Origin: Terrimonas sp937888905
Lineage (GTDB): Bacteria > Bacteroidota > Bacteroidia > Chitinophagales > Chitinophagaceae
Assembly (NCBI GenBank): GCA_937888905.1
Contig: CALATA010000022.1
Location: forward strand, 1 to 64,000
Direction of reading: 5' to 3'
DNA length: 64,000 nt
This document shows, one piece after another, positions 16,761-25,769 of the stretch. The notes beneath the pieces were generated by a model. The model searched no databases and was not told the origin of the DNA. It saw only the letters and a list, made by a program, of their open reading frames with translations. The position numbers and the translations under genes are program-made. Position 1 is the first letter of the stretch, and each line of letters opens with the position of its first letter.

Positions 16761-18944
16761 ATGACGGCAAAAAAACTGGTCTATTATATCCTGGCCGCTT
16801 TTATAGCGGGAACGCTGACCCTCGTTTATATTCAATACAATTCTTCTAAAAACATCAACGAACTGATCCGCGGCAATGAATTGTTGCTCGGGGAAATGAA
16901 TGTCAGCAATCAACTCAAAGACCTGGAAAAAGGTGTGCTGACCGTGGAAAGCAAAGTACGTGGTGCCGTCACCACACGCGACACATCGCTCGTGGAAGGA
17001 CTGGCACAGCAGATGGCCCGCATCGACAGCGAATTGTTATTATTGCAGAAATTATCCGACAACGACAGTTCCATTCTTTTTATCGACCAGCTCGACGATC
17101 TCGTACACGAGAAACTTTTATTCAACAGGATCATACTCGACTCCCTTCGCGAACATGGCAAGGCCTCCGCTGAAACATTGATCTCAACCAAAAAAGGACA
17201 TGACCTGACCATCGCCATTACTTCCACTATTGAAAAAGTAGACAGCGCCCGCCGGAAAATCTTAGCCGATACAACCGCCGCCATCGACCGGAGCGGCAAA
17301 CGTGCGTTACAACTAAGCACCATTTTAATAGTGATTGTACTCATCAGTGCCGCGGGACTATTCTGGTACATTATCAATATCATTCGCAAGCAGCTACGCC
17401 TGATAGACGCATTGAATATTTCTGAAAAACAAGTACTCGAGTCCGCACGGATCAAGGAAAACTTCCTGGCCAACATGAGCCATGAGATACGCACGCCCAT
17501 GCACGCGATCCTCGGTTTTACCAACCTGCTTCAACGCCGTCAGCTCGATAACACCTCCAAAGAATATGTACAAACCATTCAGAAGTCGAGTGAAAACCTG
17601 CTCAGCCTGATCAATGACATCCTTGATCTTTCCAAGATAGAAGCCGGCATGATGCGTATCGAGTCTGCGCCATTCAGCATAAGAGGTTTGTTGCATTCGG
17701 TTGCGGTAATGCTGCGTTCGCGCGCTGCCGAAAAAGGCATCGGATTGGAAGCCGTGGTCGCACCAGGTGTCCCCGACACACTCGAAGGCGACGCTTCACG
17801 TCTCACGCAAATACTGGTGAACCTGATTGGCAACGCTATCAAATTCACACAACAGGGAACCGTGACCGTACATATCGAAGAAGGTCTGCGCAAAGGCGAT
17901 CTATTGCAAACACGCATTTTGATAAAAGATACCGGCATTGGTATTGCCGCCGCCAAACAAGCCGCGATCTTCGATCGCTTCAGACAAGCGGAAGATAATG
18001 TTACACGACAGTATGGCGGTACCGGTCTCGGGCTTTCCATTGTACAGGAACTGGTGAGCCTGCAAAACGGACAACTGTTACTGGAAAGTGAACCCGGAAA
18101 GGGAAGCCTTTTCACCGTCATCCTTCCCTATCATATTGCCAAAGAACAACCGGCTGGCGCAACGGAGGAAAGCAACACGCTAATCGATCTTGGCCATATC
18201 AAATTACTGGTGGCAGAAGACAATCCTGTCAACCAGCAATTAATCCGCCACTTGTTTCATGAATGGAATATCTCTTTTGACCTGGTAGGAAACGGCCTGC
18301 TGGCTATTGAAAAATTGAAACAACAAGCATACGATCTCGTATTAATGGATATTCAGATGCCGGAAATGGATGGCTACACTGCAGCGCGCCACATCCGTGA
18401 TGTATTGCATCTTTCAACACCGGTGATTGCTATGACCGCACATGCTTTCGCAGGCGAAAGAGAGAAATGCCTTAGCTTCGGTATGAACGAATACATCGCC
18501 AAACCTATCCGCGAAGAGCAATTAAAAGATTTACTCATTAAATTCACCGGCACGCCGGTTGCCGATCGCCGGTCAACTTCCCTCAATGAGCCGCGGCCTT
18601 CCTATCAACACATCGACCTTACTTATATGAAAGAGGTCAGCAGCGGCGATAAGGAATATGAACAAACCGTAACAGCGCAATTCATTGAAGCTATACCCGA
18701 AGACCTCGCCAATCTGCAGCAATCCTGGCAGCAGGGCGATCATGCCAGCGTTAAACGCATTGCCCACAATATGAAAACGACCGTTTCCATTATGGGGCTG
18801 GATATCACGTTGCAACCCTTCCTCGACCGGCTTGAACACGATCAATTGGACAATACTTCCTTTACCACCACCTTCGCAGGCTTACAGGAAAAATGCATGG
18901 CCGCATTGGATGAAGCCGGTCATTTCCTGACCACGCTTAAATAA
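16761..18944 (+). CDS. Hybrid histidine kinase with receiver and HPt domains
   Basis: A 727-residue membrane sensor. An N-terminal helix (about 5-25), a helical periplasmic segment resembling a CHASE3/four-helix-bundle sensor (to about 180), a second membrane helix (about 183-205), then HisKA with His241 in SHEIRTPMHAILGF, HATPase with NLIGNAIKF, DTGIGI and GTGLGLSI, a receiver with Asp530 in LMDIQMPEMDG, and a C-terminal HPt domain with His669 in IAHNMKTT. All phosphorelay residues are present, so the protein can run a His-Asp-His relay with output through an external receiver. The LytTR regulator 450 bases upstream is the obvious partner. ATG 16761 follows the small membrane protein by 26 bases. 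Confidence 0.94.
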   Translation: MTAKKLVYYILAAFIAGTLTLVYIQYNSSKNINELIRGNELLLGEMNVSNQLKDLEKGVLTVESKVRGAVTTRDTSLVEGLAQQMARIDSELLLLQKLSDNDSSILFIDQLDDLVHEKLLFNRIILDSLREHGKASAETLISTKKGHDLTIAITSTIEKVDSARRKILADTTAAIDRSGKRALQLSTILIVIVLISAAGLFWYIINIIRKQLRLIDALNISEKQVLESARIKENFLANMSHEIRTPMHAILGFTNLLQRRQLDNTSKEYVQTIQKSSENLLSLINDILDLSKIEAGMMRIESAPFSIRGLLHSVAVMLRSRAAEKGIGLEAVVAPGVPDTLEGDASRLTQILVNLIGNAIKFTQQGTVTVHIEEGLRKGDLLQTRILIKDTGIGIAAAKQAAIFDRFRQAEDNVTRQYGGTGLGLSIVQELVSLQNGQLLLESEPGKGSLFTVILPYHIAKEQPAGATEESNTLIDLGHIKLLVAEDNPVNQQLIRHLFHEWNISFDLVGNGLLAIEKLKQQAYDLVLMDIQMPEMDGYTAARHIRDVLHLSTPVIAMTAHAFAGEREKCLSFGMNEYIAKPIREEQLKDLLIKFTGTPVADRRSTSLNEPRPSYQHIDLTYMKEVSSGDKEYEQTVTAQFIEAIPEDLANLQQSWQQGDHASVKRIAHNMKTTVSIMGLDITLQPFLDRLEHDQLDNTSFTTTFAGLQEKCMAALDEAGHFLTTLK

Positions 18945-18976
18945 TTCACCGAGCTTTTTTGCCCGTTCGGCTAAAC
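18944..18976 (+). promoter_or_regulatory. Putative LytTR-binding site 2 (degenerate)
   Basis: TTCACCGAGCTTTTTTGCCC aligns without gaps to the first half of the site at 22431, sharing TTCACCGA and TTTTGCCC. The expected second half-site 21 bases later is poorly conserved here. It begins directly after the hybrid-kinase stop codon and about 100 bases upstream of the GH18/deacetylase/GT2 gene. Confidence 0.4.
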
Positions 18977-19045
18977 CTGACCAGGTAACACTTACCGCAT
19001 AAGTAGTTTTGAGCTGTTATTATCAAACGGCAAAAACCACTTCTT

Positions 19046-22000
19046 ATGTCAGGCAGCAAACAGGTTTTCCAAACATCATCACGGCTCCGCTGGAGGGCTT
19101 TTCAATGGACTGCCCGCGTGGTACTGCTTTGCCTGATACTCATGGTACCCGTAGTATTGATCACGCTTGCCCGTGGCCTGCGACCCGGATTGCCAGCCCT
19201 CACTGGTGAAGACAGTTTACTGCGGGCTAACGCACATCCCGTTATTCCTTCCGGTCTCAACAACAAGGAGCTTAAAAAATACAAAGGTTTTAACGATTAC
19301 CTCAAAGCCCGTCAGCATCTGCGCCAGCTCACGGATTCCTGCCGGGTAAAAACTAACACTCAACGCATGAGAGCAGCGTTCTATGTAGATTGGGATCCGC
19401 AGTCTTTTTATTCCTTACAGGAAAATGCCAACCGCCTGAATACCGTTATTCCCGAATGGTTCTTCATCGATCCGGTAAAAGATACATTGGTTACCCGTAT
19501 CGATACGGCCGCACTGGCGAGTATGAGAAAAGCGGGGATGAAAATTCTGCCACTACTCAACAACGTGAACATCCATGATGAAAACGGCAACTTCGACGGC
19601 AACCTGCTTCACCGCATCCTGCATGATCCGGCTAAAAAAGCAAGACTGCTCAACCAGCTTGTGCAAGCACTAAAAGCCAACAATTTCCAGGGCATTAATA
19701 TCGATTTTGAAGATTTTCAGGAAAAAGGCGACGAACCAATCATCGCTTTTCAACAGGAGCTGTATGACCGGCTGCATGCAGCAGGCTTATTGGTTACGCA
19801 GGACATCATGGCCAACAATAGCGATTTCAACATCACTGAGTTATCCAAGTACAATGATTATATGTTCCTGATGGCTTACGATGAACATTACAGCGAAAGT
19901 GTTCCCGGCCCCGTGAGCAGCCAGCGGTGGATTGAAAAAATGCTCGATGAAACCGCGGCAAACATTCCGTCTGACAAGATCATCCTGTGTATAGCCGGTT
20001 ACGGTTACGATTGGCCCGAAGGCCGCGAAGCCACTACCATCACCTATCAGCAGGCACTGGCAAAAGCCAAGCAATACAACGCCACTATTGATTTCAATAA
20101 CGACACCTATAGCAGTCATTACCAATATACAGACGCCGATGGTTTAAAACATGAAGTATATTTTACCGATGCCGCCGGCAATTTCAATACCATCCGTTTT
20201 GCCGATGAATACGGAACGGCAGGCACCGCCCTCTGGCGGCTGGGAAGTGAAGACGCGCGCCTGTGGAGTTTTTACAACAAACCGCTCGACAATGAAAGCC
20301 TCGCGGCGCATCCGTTCAACTATCAATTACTGGAACAGGTAAAAGCTGTTGTCGAACGACCCGACTATATCGGTGATGGTGAAATACTCAACGTGATCAG
20401 CGCACCCGAGCAAGGCCAGATAAAAATCGACATCGACAGCACGGAGAATATGATCGCTGAGCAACGGTATGTGTCCATGCCTTCACGTTATGTGATTCAG
20501 AAATATGGAAAAGTAAACAAACAGGTTGTGCTCACCTTCGACGACGGACCGAATCCCGTCTATACACCGCAGGTTCTTGACATCTTAAAAAAAGAAAAAG
20601 TCCCCGCCGCTTTTTTTGTTGTGGGAATAGAAGCGGAAACAAACCTCCCTATATTACGAAGGATTTATCGTGAAGGTCATGAGATCGGCAATCATACTTT
20701 TACCCACCCCAACATTGCGGCCGTAAGTGAAGATCGTGCAGCAACCGAAATGGAAACCACCCGATTGCTGATCGAAGCAGTAACCGGACACAGCACGGTC
20801 TTGTTCCGCGCACCTTACAATGCCGATGCGGAACCAAGCACCGATGTTGAATTACGACCTGTAGCACTCAGCAAACAACAACATTATTACACAGTCGGAG
20901 AAAGCATCGATCCGGAAGACTGGGAAACACCGATCAATGCCGACACCATTTACAATCGCGTGGTCAGGCAATACGAAGCCAATCCGGACAAAGGCATTAT
21001 TCTTTTGCACGATGCCGGTGGCGACCGCTCCGCAACAGTGGAAGCATTGCCACGCATCATCCATTATTTCAAAAACAAACACATTCAGTTTACCACCGTT
21101 GCCGGTTTGCTTCATACCAACAAAGAAACCATCATGCCCGCCGTACACAGTGGATGGATCGGCCTGAACGGAAGCATCTTTGAAGCAGGATACTGGTTGC
21201 AATACCTCCTGACCACAGCATTCTGGCTCGCCATACTGTTGGGCCTCGGCCGGATCAGCTTACTCGGCATCATGGCGATTACGCAGAAGATCAGGAAAAG
21301 GAAAGCAGTGAACCCGGCGTTCAATGAACAATCATTGCCCGAAGTAACGATTCTCGTTCCCGCTTACAATGAAGAGATAACTGCCGTAAAAACGATCAGC
21401 AACCTACTGATGCAGGACTACCCGGCGTATTCCATTCTCTTTATCGACGACGGTTCAAAAGACCAGACATTTGAAAAAGTAAAAATGGCCTTCGGCAGCG
21501 AACCACGCGTGCGGCTGCTATCGAAAGCCAACGGCGGAAAAGCTTCAGCGCTCAATGCCGGTGTGCAGGAAGCCGTCAGCGAGTTGGTCGTTTGCATAGA
21601 TGCCGACACTCAACTGCGGCCCGATGCCGTCAGACGATTGGTAGAAGCCATGCTGCGCAAGCCTTTCACGGGAGCGGCCGCCGGCAATGTAAAAGTTGGC
21701 AACGCGCGCACCTTACTCACTCGCTGGCAAAGTATTGAATACACCACGTCGCAGAACTTCGATCGCCGTGCGTTGGAGCTGGTCAATGCTATTACGGTAG
21801 TGCCCGGTGCCATCGGCATATTCAGAAAAGAAGCGATAGAAAAGGCCGGTGGCTTTACGTCCGATACATTGGCAGAAGACTGCGATCTTACTATACGCAT
21901 GCTGCGCCAAGGTTACACCGTGGTGAACTGCCCTGATGCCGTCGCGGTTACCGAAGCTCCGGAGACACTCCGGCAATTCATGAAACAACGGTTTCGCTGG

Positions 22001-22429
22001 AGCTATGGTGTGATGCAGGCATTCTGGAAAAACAGACAGGCCTTGTTCAATACAAAACAAAAAGGATTAGGATTTGTGGCCATGCCCAACATCCTGTTCT
22101 TTCAGATCCTGTTGCCCCTGCTGGCGCCGCTTGCCGACCTGGTGCTGATCAGCAGCCTGATCTGGAACCGCCATCATCCCGAAAGCCTTGAGAAGATCGG
22201 GCTGTATTACCTGGTATTCCTGGCAGTGGACCTGCTCGTGGGAGCGATTGCTTTCGCTTTTGAAAATGAAAAGCCCTGGAAGCTGATCTGGTTGTTGCCA
22301 CAGCGGTTTATCTATCGGCAACTGATGTACATCATATTATTCAAATCAATACGCAAAGCCATAAAAGGTGAAAACCAGGGATGGGGCGTATTGCAACGCA
22401 CCGGTTCTGTGCAGGTAATCACGCAATAG
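19046..22429 (+). CDS. GH18-NodB deacetylase-GT2 tripartite polysaccharide enzyme
   Basis: A 1127-residue membrane protein joining three enzyme classes. After one membrane helix (about 25-45) comes a GH18-like TIM barrel with the INIDFEDF motif (Asp220, Glu222; the first Asp of DxxDxDxE is replaced), then a NodB-type polysaccharide deacetylase with LTFDDGP (about 496-502), the HTFTHP metal-binding motif (about 553) and RAPYNAD, then a membrane helix (about 715-745), and a family 2 glycosyltransferase with PAYNEE, DDGS, CIDADT, EDCDL and QRFRW, ending in three or four helices. Such proteins are predicted to make and trim partly deacetylated N-acetylglucosamine polymers: the GT2 module polymerises from the cytoplasm, while the other two would act outside. 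A possible LytTR site precedes it. Confidence 0.92.
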   Translation: MSGSKQVFQTSSRLRWRAFQWTARVVLLCLILMVPVVLITLARGLRPGLPALTGEDSLLRANAHPVIPSGLNNKELKKYKGFNDYLKARQHLRQLTDSCRVKTNTQRMRAAFYVDWDPQSFYSLQENANRLNTVIPEWFFIDPVKDTLVTRIDTAALASMRKAGMKILPLLNNVNIHDENGNFDGNLLHRILHDPAKKARLLNQLVQALKANNFQGINIDFEDFQEKGDEPIIAFQQELYDRLHAAGLLVTQDIMANNSDFNITELSKYNDYMFLMAYDEHYSESVPGPVSSQRWIEKMLDETAANIPSDKIILCIAGYGYDWPEGREATTITYQQALAKAKQYNATIDFNNDTYSSHYQYTDADGLKHEVYFTDAAGNFNTIRFADEYGTAGTALWRLGSEDARLWSFYNKPLDNESLAAHPFNYQLLEQVKAVVERPDYIGDGEILNVISAPEQGQIKIDIDSTENMIAEQRYVSMPSRYVIQKYGKVNKQVVLTFDDGPNPVYTPQVLDILKKEKVPAAFFVVGIEAETNLPILRRIYREGHEIGNHTFTHPNIAAVSEDRAATEMETTRLLIEAVTGHSTVLFRAPYNADAEPSTDVELRPVALSKQQHYYTVGESIDPEDWETPINADTIYNRVVRQYEANPDKGIILLHDAGGDRSATVEALPRIIHYFKNKHIQFTTVAGLLHTNKETIMPAVHSGWIGLNGSIFEAGYWLQYLLTTAFWLAILLGLGRISLLGIMAITQKIRKRKAVNPAFNEQSLPEVTILVPAYNEEITAVKTISNLLMQDYPAYSILFIDDGSKDQTFEKVKMAFGSEPRVRLLSKANGGKASALNAGVQEAVSELVVCIDADTQLRPDAVRRLVEAMLRKPFTGAAAGNVKVGNARTLLTRWQSIEYTTSQNFDRRALELVNAITVVPGAIGIFRKEAIEKAGGFTSDTLAEDCDLTIRMLRQGYTVVNCPDAVAVTEAPETLRQFMKQRFRWSYGVMQAFWKNRQALFNTKQKGLGFVAMPNILFFQILLPLLAPLADLVLISSLIWNRHHPESLEKIGLYYLVFLAVDLLVGAIAFAFENEKPWKLIWLLPQRFIYRQLMYIILFKSIRKAIKGENQGWGVLQRTGSVQVITQ

Positions 22430-22430
22430 G

Positions 22431-22464
22431 ATTTCACCGACTGATTTTGCCCAACGGCCGATTG
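22431..22464 (+). promoter_or_regulatory. Putative LytTR-binding direct repeat, site 3
   Basis: ACCGACT (22436) and GCCGATT (22457) are direct repeats starting 21 bases apart with GATTTTGCCC between, the same arrangement as at 16331. The site follows the GT2 fusion stop codon and is about 90-115 bases upstream of the small exported protein gene. Confidence 0.55.
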
Positions 22465-22549
22465 CCCCAATAAAAACGATAAAGGTGAATGTAGGTTTAC
22501 ATCAACGGAGCAAACGATCAATAACTGCTCTTCTAATAAAACAAACATC

Positions 22550-22903
22550 ATGAAAAAAATTATTCTTGCCGCCTTTGCCATCATCGGATTCAGCGCAGCC
22601 AGTTTTGCGCAAACAACACGAAAAGTTGCCGAGCCTGTACAAAAGAAAGAGCATAAAATGGTGCAGCCTGCAAAAACTGTTACAAGTAAAAACCAGGCAA
22701 ACATGACAAGCGCCACCGCACCCGGCGTAACCCAAAAAAAACAAACAACACCTGTAACGGCAACCGGTCCCGCTAAAAAAGACGGCACACCGGACATGCG
22801 TTACAAAGCCAATAAAACAGCCGTTGCAGCCACACCACCTAAACACCTGAAGAAGGATGGAACACCAGACAAACGTTACACAGAAAATAAGAAGAAAAGC
22901 TGA
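22550..22903 (+). CDS. Small exported basic protein with KKDGTPD repeats
   Basis: A 117-residue protein with a clear signal peptide (MKKIILAAFAIIGFSAASFA, cut about residue 21). The mature part is Lys/Thr/Pro/Ala-rich, probably disordered, and holds two copies of a short motif, KKDGTPDMRYKANK (about 75-88) and KKDGTPDKRYTENK (about 101-114). I do not know its function. The putative LytTR site upstream and a terminator downstream make it a single-gene transcript within the LytTR group. Binding to a polysaccharide or the cell wall through its positive charge is a guess. Confidence 0.75.
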   Translation: MKKIILAAFAIIGFSAASFAQTTRKVAEPVQKKEHKMVQPAKTVTSKNQANMTSATAPGVTQKKQTTPVTATGPAKKDGTPDMRYKANKTAVAATPPKHLKKDGTPDKRYTENKKKS

Positions 22904-22927
22904 TCCTGTTCATTCCATCCGACCCTC

Positions 22928-22955
22928 GCCCCCGGCGATGACCGGGGGCTCTTTC
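22928..22955 (+). terminator. Intrinsic terminator after small exported protein gene
   Basis: GCCCCCGG and CCGGGGGC form a perfect 8-bp stem with loop CGATGA, followed by TCTTTCCT. It ends 46-50 bases after the stop codon at 22903. Confidence 0.75.
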
Positions 22956-23016
22956 CTCAATCAGTCAATCAGTGAATAGGTCAATAATATTCACTGATTC
23001 ATTTATTGCTGACTTT

Positions 23017-23024
23017 TAATTTTG
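23017..23024 (+). promoter_or_regulatory. -7 promoter element, predicted leaderless start
   Basis: TAATTTTG matches the TAnnTTTG consensus at every fixed position and begins 12 bases before ATG 23029. No clear -33 TTTG is seen. Confidence 0.45.
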
Positions 23025-23028
23025 AATT

Positions 23029-23610
23029 ATGAAAAAGTTCCTGATGCTCTCAGCAGGCGCCATGCTGATCAGCGGCATTACGCTGGCGCAAAACGAAGTG
23101 GCCATTAAAAAAAACGAGAAAGTCCTGAAGCAGGAAGAGAAACAGCTCCGGGAAGAAAAAAAAGAAACACGAAAGGAACTGAAGAAACTGGAAGGTAAGG
23201 AGGTCAGCTATATGACCAAACAACAATTTTATCACGATTTCGATGGCTTAACAGGTGAAAACTGGCGCCGCACCGAAAACTATGATATCGCCGCCTTTAC
23301 GCAGGATGGCATCAAAAAATCCGCGTATTACGACAACAATTCCAAACTGGTCGGCACCGTTGAACCTAAAACGGTGAAAGACCTTCCCGAGAAAGCGCGG
23401 CAATACATTAAAAAGAAATGGGCTGGCTACGACGTGATGCACGTTATTTACTTCGACGATAACGAATGGAACGACACCGACATGCTGCTGTACGGTCAGC
23501 AATTCGACGATGAAGACAATTATTTTATTGAAGTGGTCAAAGGCACGGATAAAGTGATACTCCGGTCAGACCTCAATGGCGAAACAGACTTTTTTGCACA
23601 GGTTAAATAA
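23029..23610 (+). CDS. Exported PepSY-like protein with coiled coil
   Basis: A 193-residue protein with a signal peptide (to about residue 20), a highly charged helical stretch rich in Lys and Glu (about 25-65, probably a coiled coil), and a C-terminal part (about 70-193) with WRRTENYDIAAFTQDG, DLPEKARQYIKKKWAGY and VIYFDD, reminiscent of the beta-lactamase-inhibitor/PepSY-like exported proteins common in Bacteroidota. That assignment is tentative. TAATTTTG, a perfect match to TAnnTTTG, starts 12 bases before its ATG, so the message may be leaderless. A strong terminator follows the stop codon by 26 bases, so it is monocistronic. Confidence 0.75.
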   Translation: MKKFLMLSAGAMLISGITLAQNEVAIKKNEKVLKQEEKQLREEKKETRKELKKLEGKEVSYMTKQQFYHDFDGLTGENWRRTENYDIAAFTQDGIKKSAYYDNNSKLVGTVEPKTVKDLPEKARQYIKKKWAGYDVMHVIYFDDNEWNDTDMLLYGQQFDDEDNYFIEVVKGTDKVILRSDLNGETDFFAQVK

Positions 23611-23635
23611 ACGGTCCTACCCTACTCCTACGTTG

Positions 23636-23664
23636 CTTCCCGCCCACGGCGGGAAGTTTTTTTT
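23636..23664 (+). terminator. Intrinsic terminator
   Basis: CTTCCCGCC and GGCGGGAAG make a perfect 9-bp stem with a CAC loop followed by eight T residues. It closes the transcript of the PepSY-like gene. Confidence 0.92.
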
Positions 23665-23703
23665 AACCTGCTTTTTATTGTACCTTGATTGCAGTACTGC
23701 ATT

Positions 23704-24396
23704 ATGATGAATAACGAAAAACATTACATGACCCGCGTGGGTTGGCTGCGGGCGGCCGTGTTGGGCGCCAATGACGGCATTCTTTCCACCGCCAGTATCG
23801 CTATTGGTGTGGCCGCCGCCAGCACGGGGCGTTACCCTGTTATTATCGCAGCTCTCTCGGCATTGGTAGCCGGCGCCTTATCGATGGCTGCAGGAGAATA
23901 TGTATCCGTCAGTTCACAAGCCGACCTGGAAAATGCGGATCTCAAAAGAGAAAAGCAGGAGCTTGCAGACATGCCGGAAGCAGAACTGAAAGAACTGGCC
24001 GCCATTTATGAAGGCCGCGGCCTTTCTCCCGAACTATCATTACAGGTGGCACAACAACTGACGCAGCATAATGCACTGGAAGCACACGCGAGGGATGAGT
24101 TAGGGATTAATGATCTTACCAAAGCCAGACCACTGGAGGCTGCACTGGCTTCGGCGGCATCTTTCATTGCAGGCGGTGCCTGTCCGCTGCTGCTGGCTTT
24201 TGTAGCGCCATTGAAGGAAATGGTATGGATTCAATACGTTGCTTCTATCTTATTCCTCGCAGGATCCGGATGGCTCGCTGCCTATTCAGGCGGCGCCCCC
24301 GTGTTTAAGTCTGTGCTGCGCATTGTAATCTGGGGCACCATTGCCATGTGCGTTACCGCACTCGTAGGATACCTTTTTGGAACACAGGTCGCTTAA
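23704..24396 (+). CDS. VIT1/CCC1-family membrane transporter
   Basis: A 230-residue membrane protein of the VIT1/CCC1 family, which moves iron or manganese out of the cytoplasm. The first helix carries the family signature AAVLGANDGILSTASIAIGVAAAS, followed by AGALSMAAGEYVSVSSQAD, where the Glu/Asp and Met residues contribute to metal handling, then a cytoplasmic acidic metal-binding helical region (about 75-135) and three more helices. I start at ATG 23704; a TTG-initiated extension has no family similarity. The MgtC-like gene begins 14 bases after the stop, so the two are probably co-transcribed in a metal-homeostasis unit. Confidence 0.93.
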   Translation: MMNNEKHYMTRVGWLRAAVLGANDGILSTASIAIGVAAASTGRYPVIIAALSALVAGALSMAAGEYVSVSSQADLENADLKREKQELADMPEAELKELAAIYEGRGLSPELSLQVAQQLTQHNALEAHARDELGINDLTKARPLEAALASAASFIAGGACPLLLAFVAPLKEMVWIQYVASILFLAGSGWLAAYSGGAPVFKSVLRIVIWGTIAMCVTALVGYLFGTQVA

Positions 24397-24410
24397 ATCA
24401 AACTGTTTTT

Positions 24411-25040
24411 ATGGAATGGGAAATTCTCCTGCGTTTTTTACTGGCAGCCCTCTGGGGCGGCATTGTAGGTGCGGAAAGAGAATACCGAAGCAAATCGGCC
24501 GGATTCCGCACAATGATAATGATCTCTATCGGTGCGTGTTTTTTTACCATCATTTCTAAGGAGCTGGGAGGCATCAGTAATCCCGACCGGCTTGCTGCGG
24601 GCGTGGTAACGGGTATCGGCTTCCTGGGTGCCGGCGTTATCTTCCGCGGCGAATCACGTGTATTGGGCATCACAACCGCTGCCAGTATCTGGACGGTGGC
24701 TGCAGTAGGCATGGCCATCGGCGCGGGGTTATATTCCGCTTCCGCCTATGCCAGCATCCTGGTGGTAATCGTACTGGCCGTACTTCCGTCGCTCGAAAAT
24801 ATCATCGACCAATTGCATCAGTCAAGAGTTTATACGATTACGTATGCAGTCGACAGCCAAACGCATGAACAGGTCGTGCGTTTCATTAAGGAAATAAAAT
24901 TACATGGATATGTAAGCAGTGAACAAAAGGATCATGAATGGCTTATCACATCCTGGCAGATCAGAGGCAGTCGTGCACGGCATGAAGCATTCATCTCGCA
25001 ATTGAAAAAAGAAAAAGGAGTTGTACGGTTCTCATACTAA
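24411..25040 (+). CDS. MgtC/SapB-family membrane protein
   Basis: A 209-residue MgtC/SapB-type protein. The N-terminal membrane domain shows the family blocks LLAALWGGIVGAEREYRSKSAG, GIGFLGAGVIF and TTAASIWTVAAVGMAIGAG, with four or five helices to about residue 130; the C-terminal soluble part (about 135-209) resembles the ACT-like tail seen in longer members. MgtC proteins are linked to magnesium limitation and to modulation of membrane ATPases rather than to transport itself. ATG 24411 gives the normal family N-terminus; an upstream frame from 24348 overlaps the VIT1-like gene and reads as out-of-family. It is co-directional with and 14 bases after that gene. Confidence 0.92.
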   Translation: MEWEILLRFLLAALWGGIVGAEREYRSKSAGFRTMIMISIGACFFTIISKELGGISNPDRLAAGVVTGIGFLGAGVIFRGESRVLGITTAASIWTVAAVGMAIGAGLYSASAYASILVVIVLAVLPSLENIIDQLHQSRVYTITYAVDSQTHEQVVRFIKEIKLHGYVSSEQKDHEWLITSWQIRGSRARHEAFISQLKKEKGVVRFSY

Positions 25041-25043
25041 ACA

Positions 25044-25616
25044 TCAATTGCGCGCCGCCATCCTTTCAATCTTCTCCAACCATCTCTCCCGCTGCTTTTC
25101 CGATAAATACCGGAGGCGGCCTATGCGTGTAAAACGAACAGGTTTGATACCGCAGAATTTCAGCGTTGCCGTCACAAGCGCACGTTTATCGCTACTGCGG
25201 TTTACCAGCCATACCCATATCGAAGGACTATCGCAGGTGTTGATCACTTCAGCTTTTCTACCGAAAAGAAATTTATCCCAAAAAGGATCTTTCTCATGAT
25301 ATTTAAAAGCAAAGCCCGGCAATAATATTCTGTCTAAAAACCCTTTCAGCAATGCCGGTAATGAGCCCCACCATAGCGGATAAATAATCACCCATTTGTC
25401 GCACCACAATAAATGTTGCTGACTGATGAGCAGATCGGGCTCAAGCGGTTGAATCGTTTTATAACCCTGGTGAAGAATGGGATCAAACCGCAGCTCTCCC
25501 AACTTTTGCACCCTTACTTCATGGCCGGCTTTTACAGCAGCTTCCACATACCGGTCAGCAATACGACCGTTGAAGCTACCGGCATCCGGATGACCAAGCA
25601 GAACGAAAATTTTCAT
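25044..25616 (-). CDS. NAD(P)H dehydrogenase (quinone), flavodoxin-like fold
   Basis: A 190-residue NQO1/MdaB/KefF-type oxidoreductase using FMN or FAD to reduce quinones. Seen are the flavin-phosphate loop LLGHPDAGSFNGRIAD, the pattern DPILHQGY, and the hallmark YPLWWGSLPALLKGFLDRILLPGFAF, which forms the flavin and nicotinamide pocket. Length is normal. I start at ATG 25616; the preceding TTG would add two residues. It is convergent with the MgtC-like gene, stop codons three bases apart. CATTTTTG, close to the -7 consensus, begins 11 bases before the ATG on its strand, suggesting a very short leader. Confidence 0.92.
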   Translation of the reverse strand: MKIFVLLGHPDAGSFNGRIADRYVEAAVKAGHEVRVQKLGELRFDPILHQGYKTIQPLEPDLLISQQHLLWCDKWVIIYPLWWGSLPALLKGFLDRILLPGFAFKYHEKDPFWDKFLFGRKAEVINTCDSPSIWVWLVNRSSDKRALVTATLKFCGIKPVRFTRIGRLRYLSEKQRERWLEKIERMAARN

Positions 25617-25769
25617 ACGCAAAAATGAGACTTCTGTTTGTAGAAATAGCTGATTAATGTCAGCTTTCCGGCCTGTCTTTCTGTGTTTCCGCAGATGCCA
25701 TACTATAAACTATGTATTTCCCCGGTGCTGTCATAAAAGAAGCTTTGCATACAATCTCAAAACATTTAT

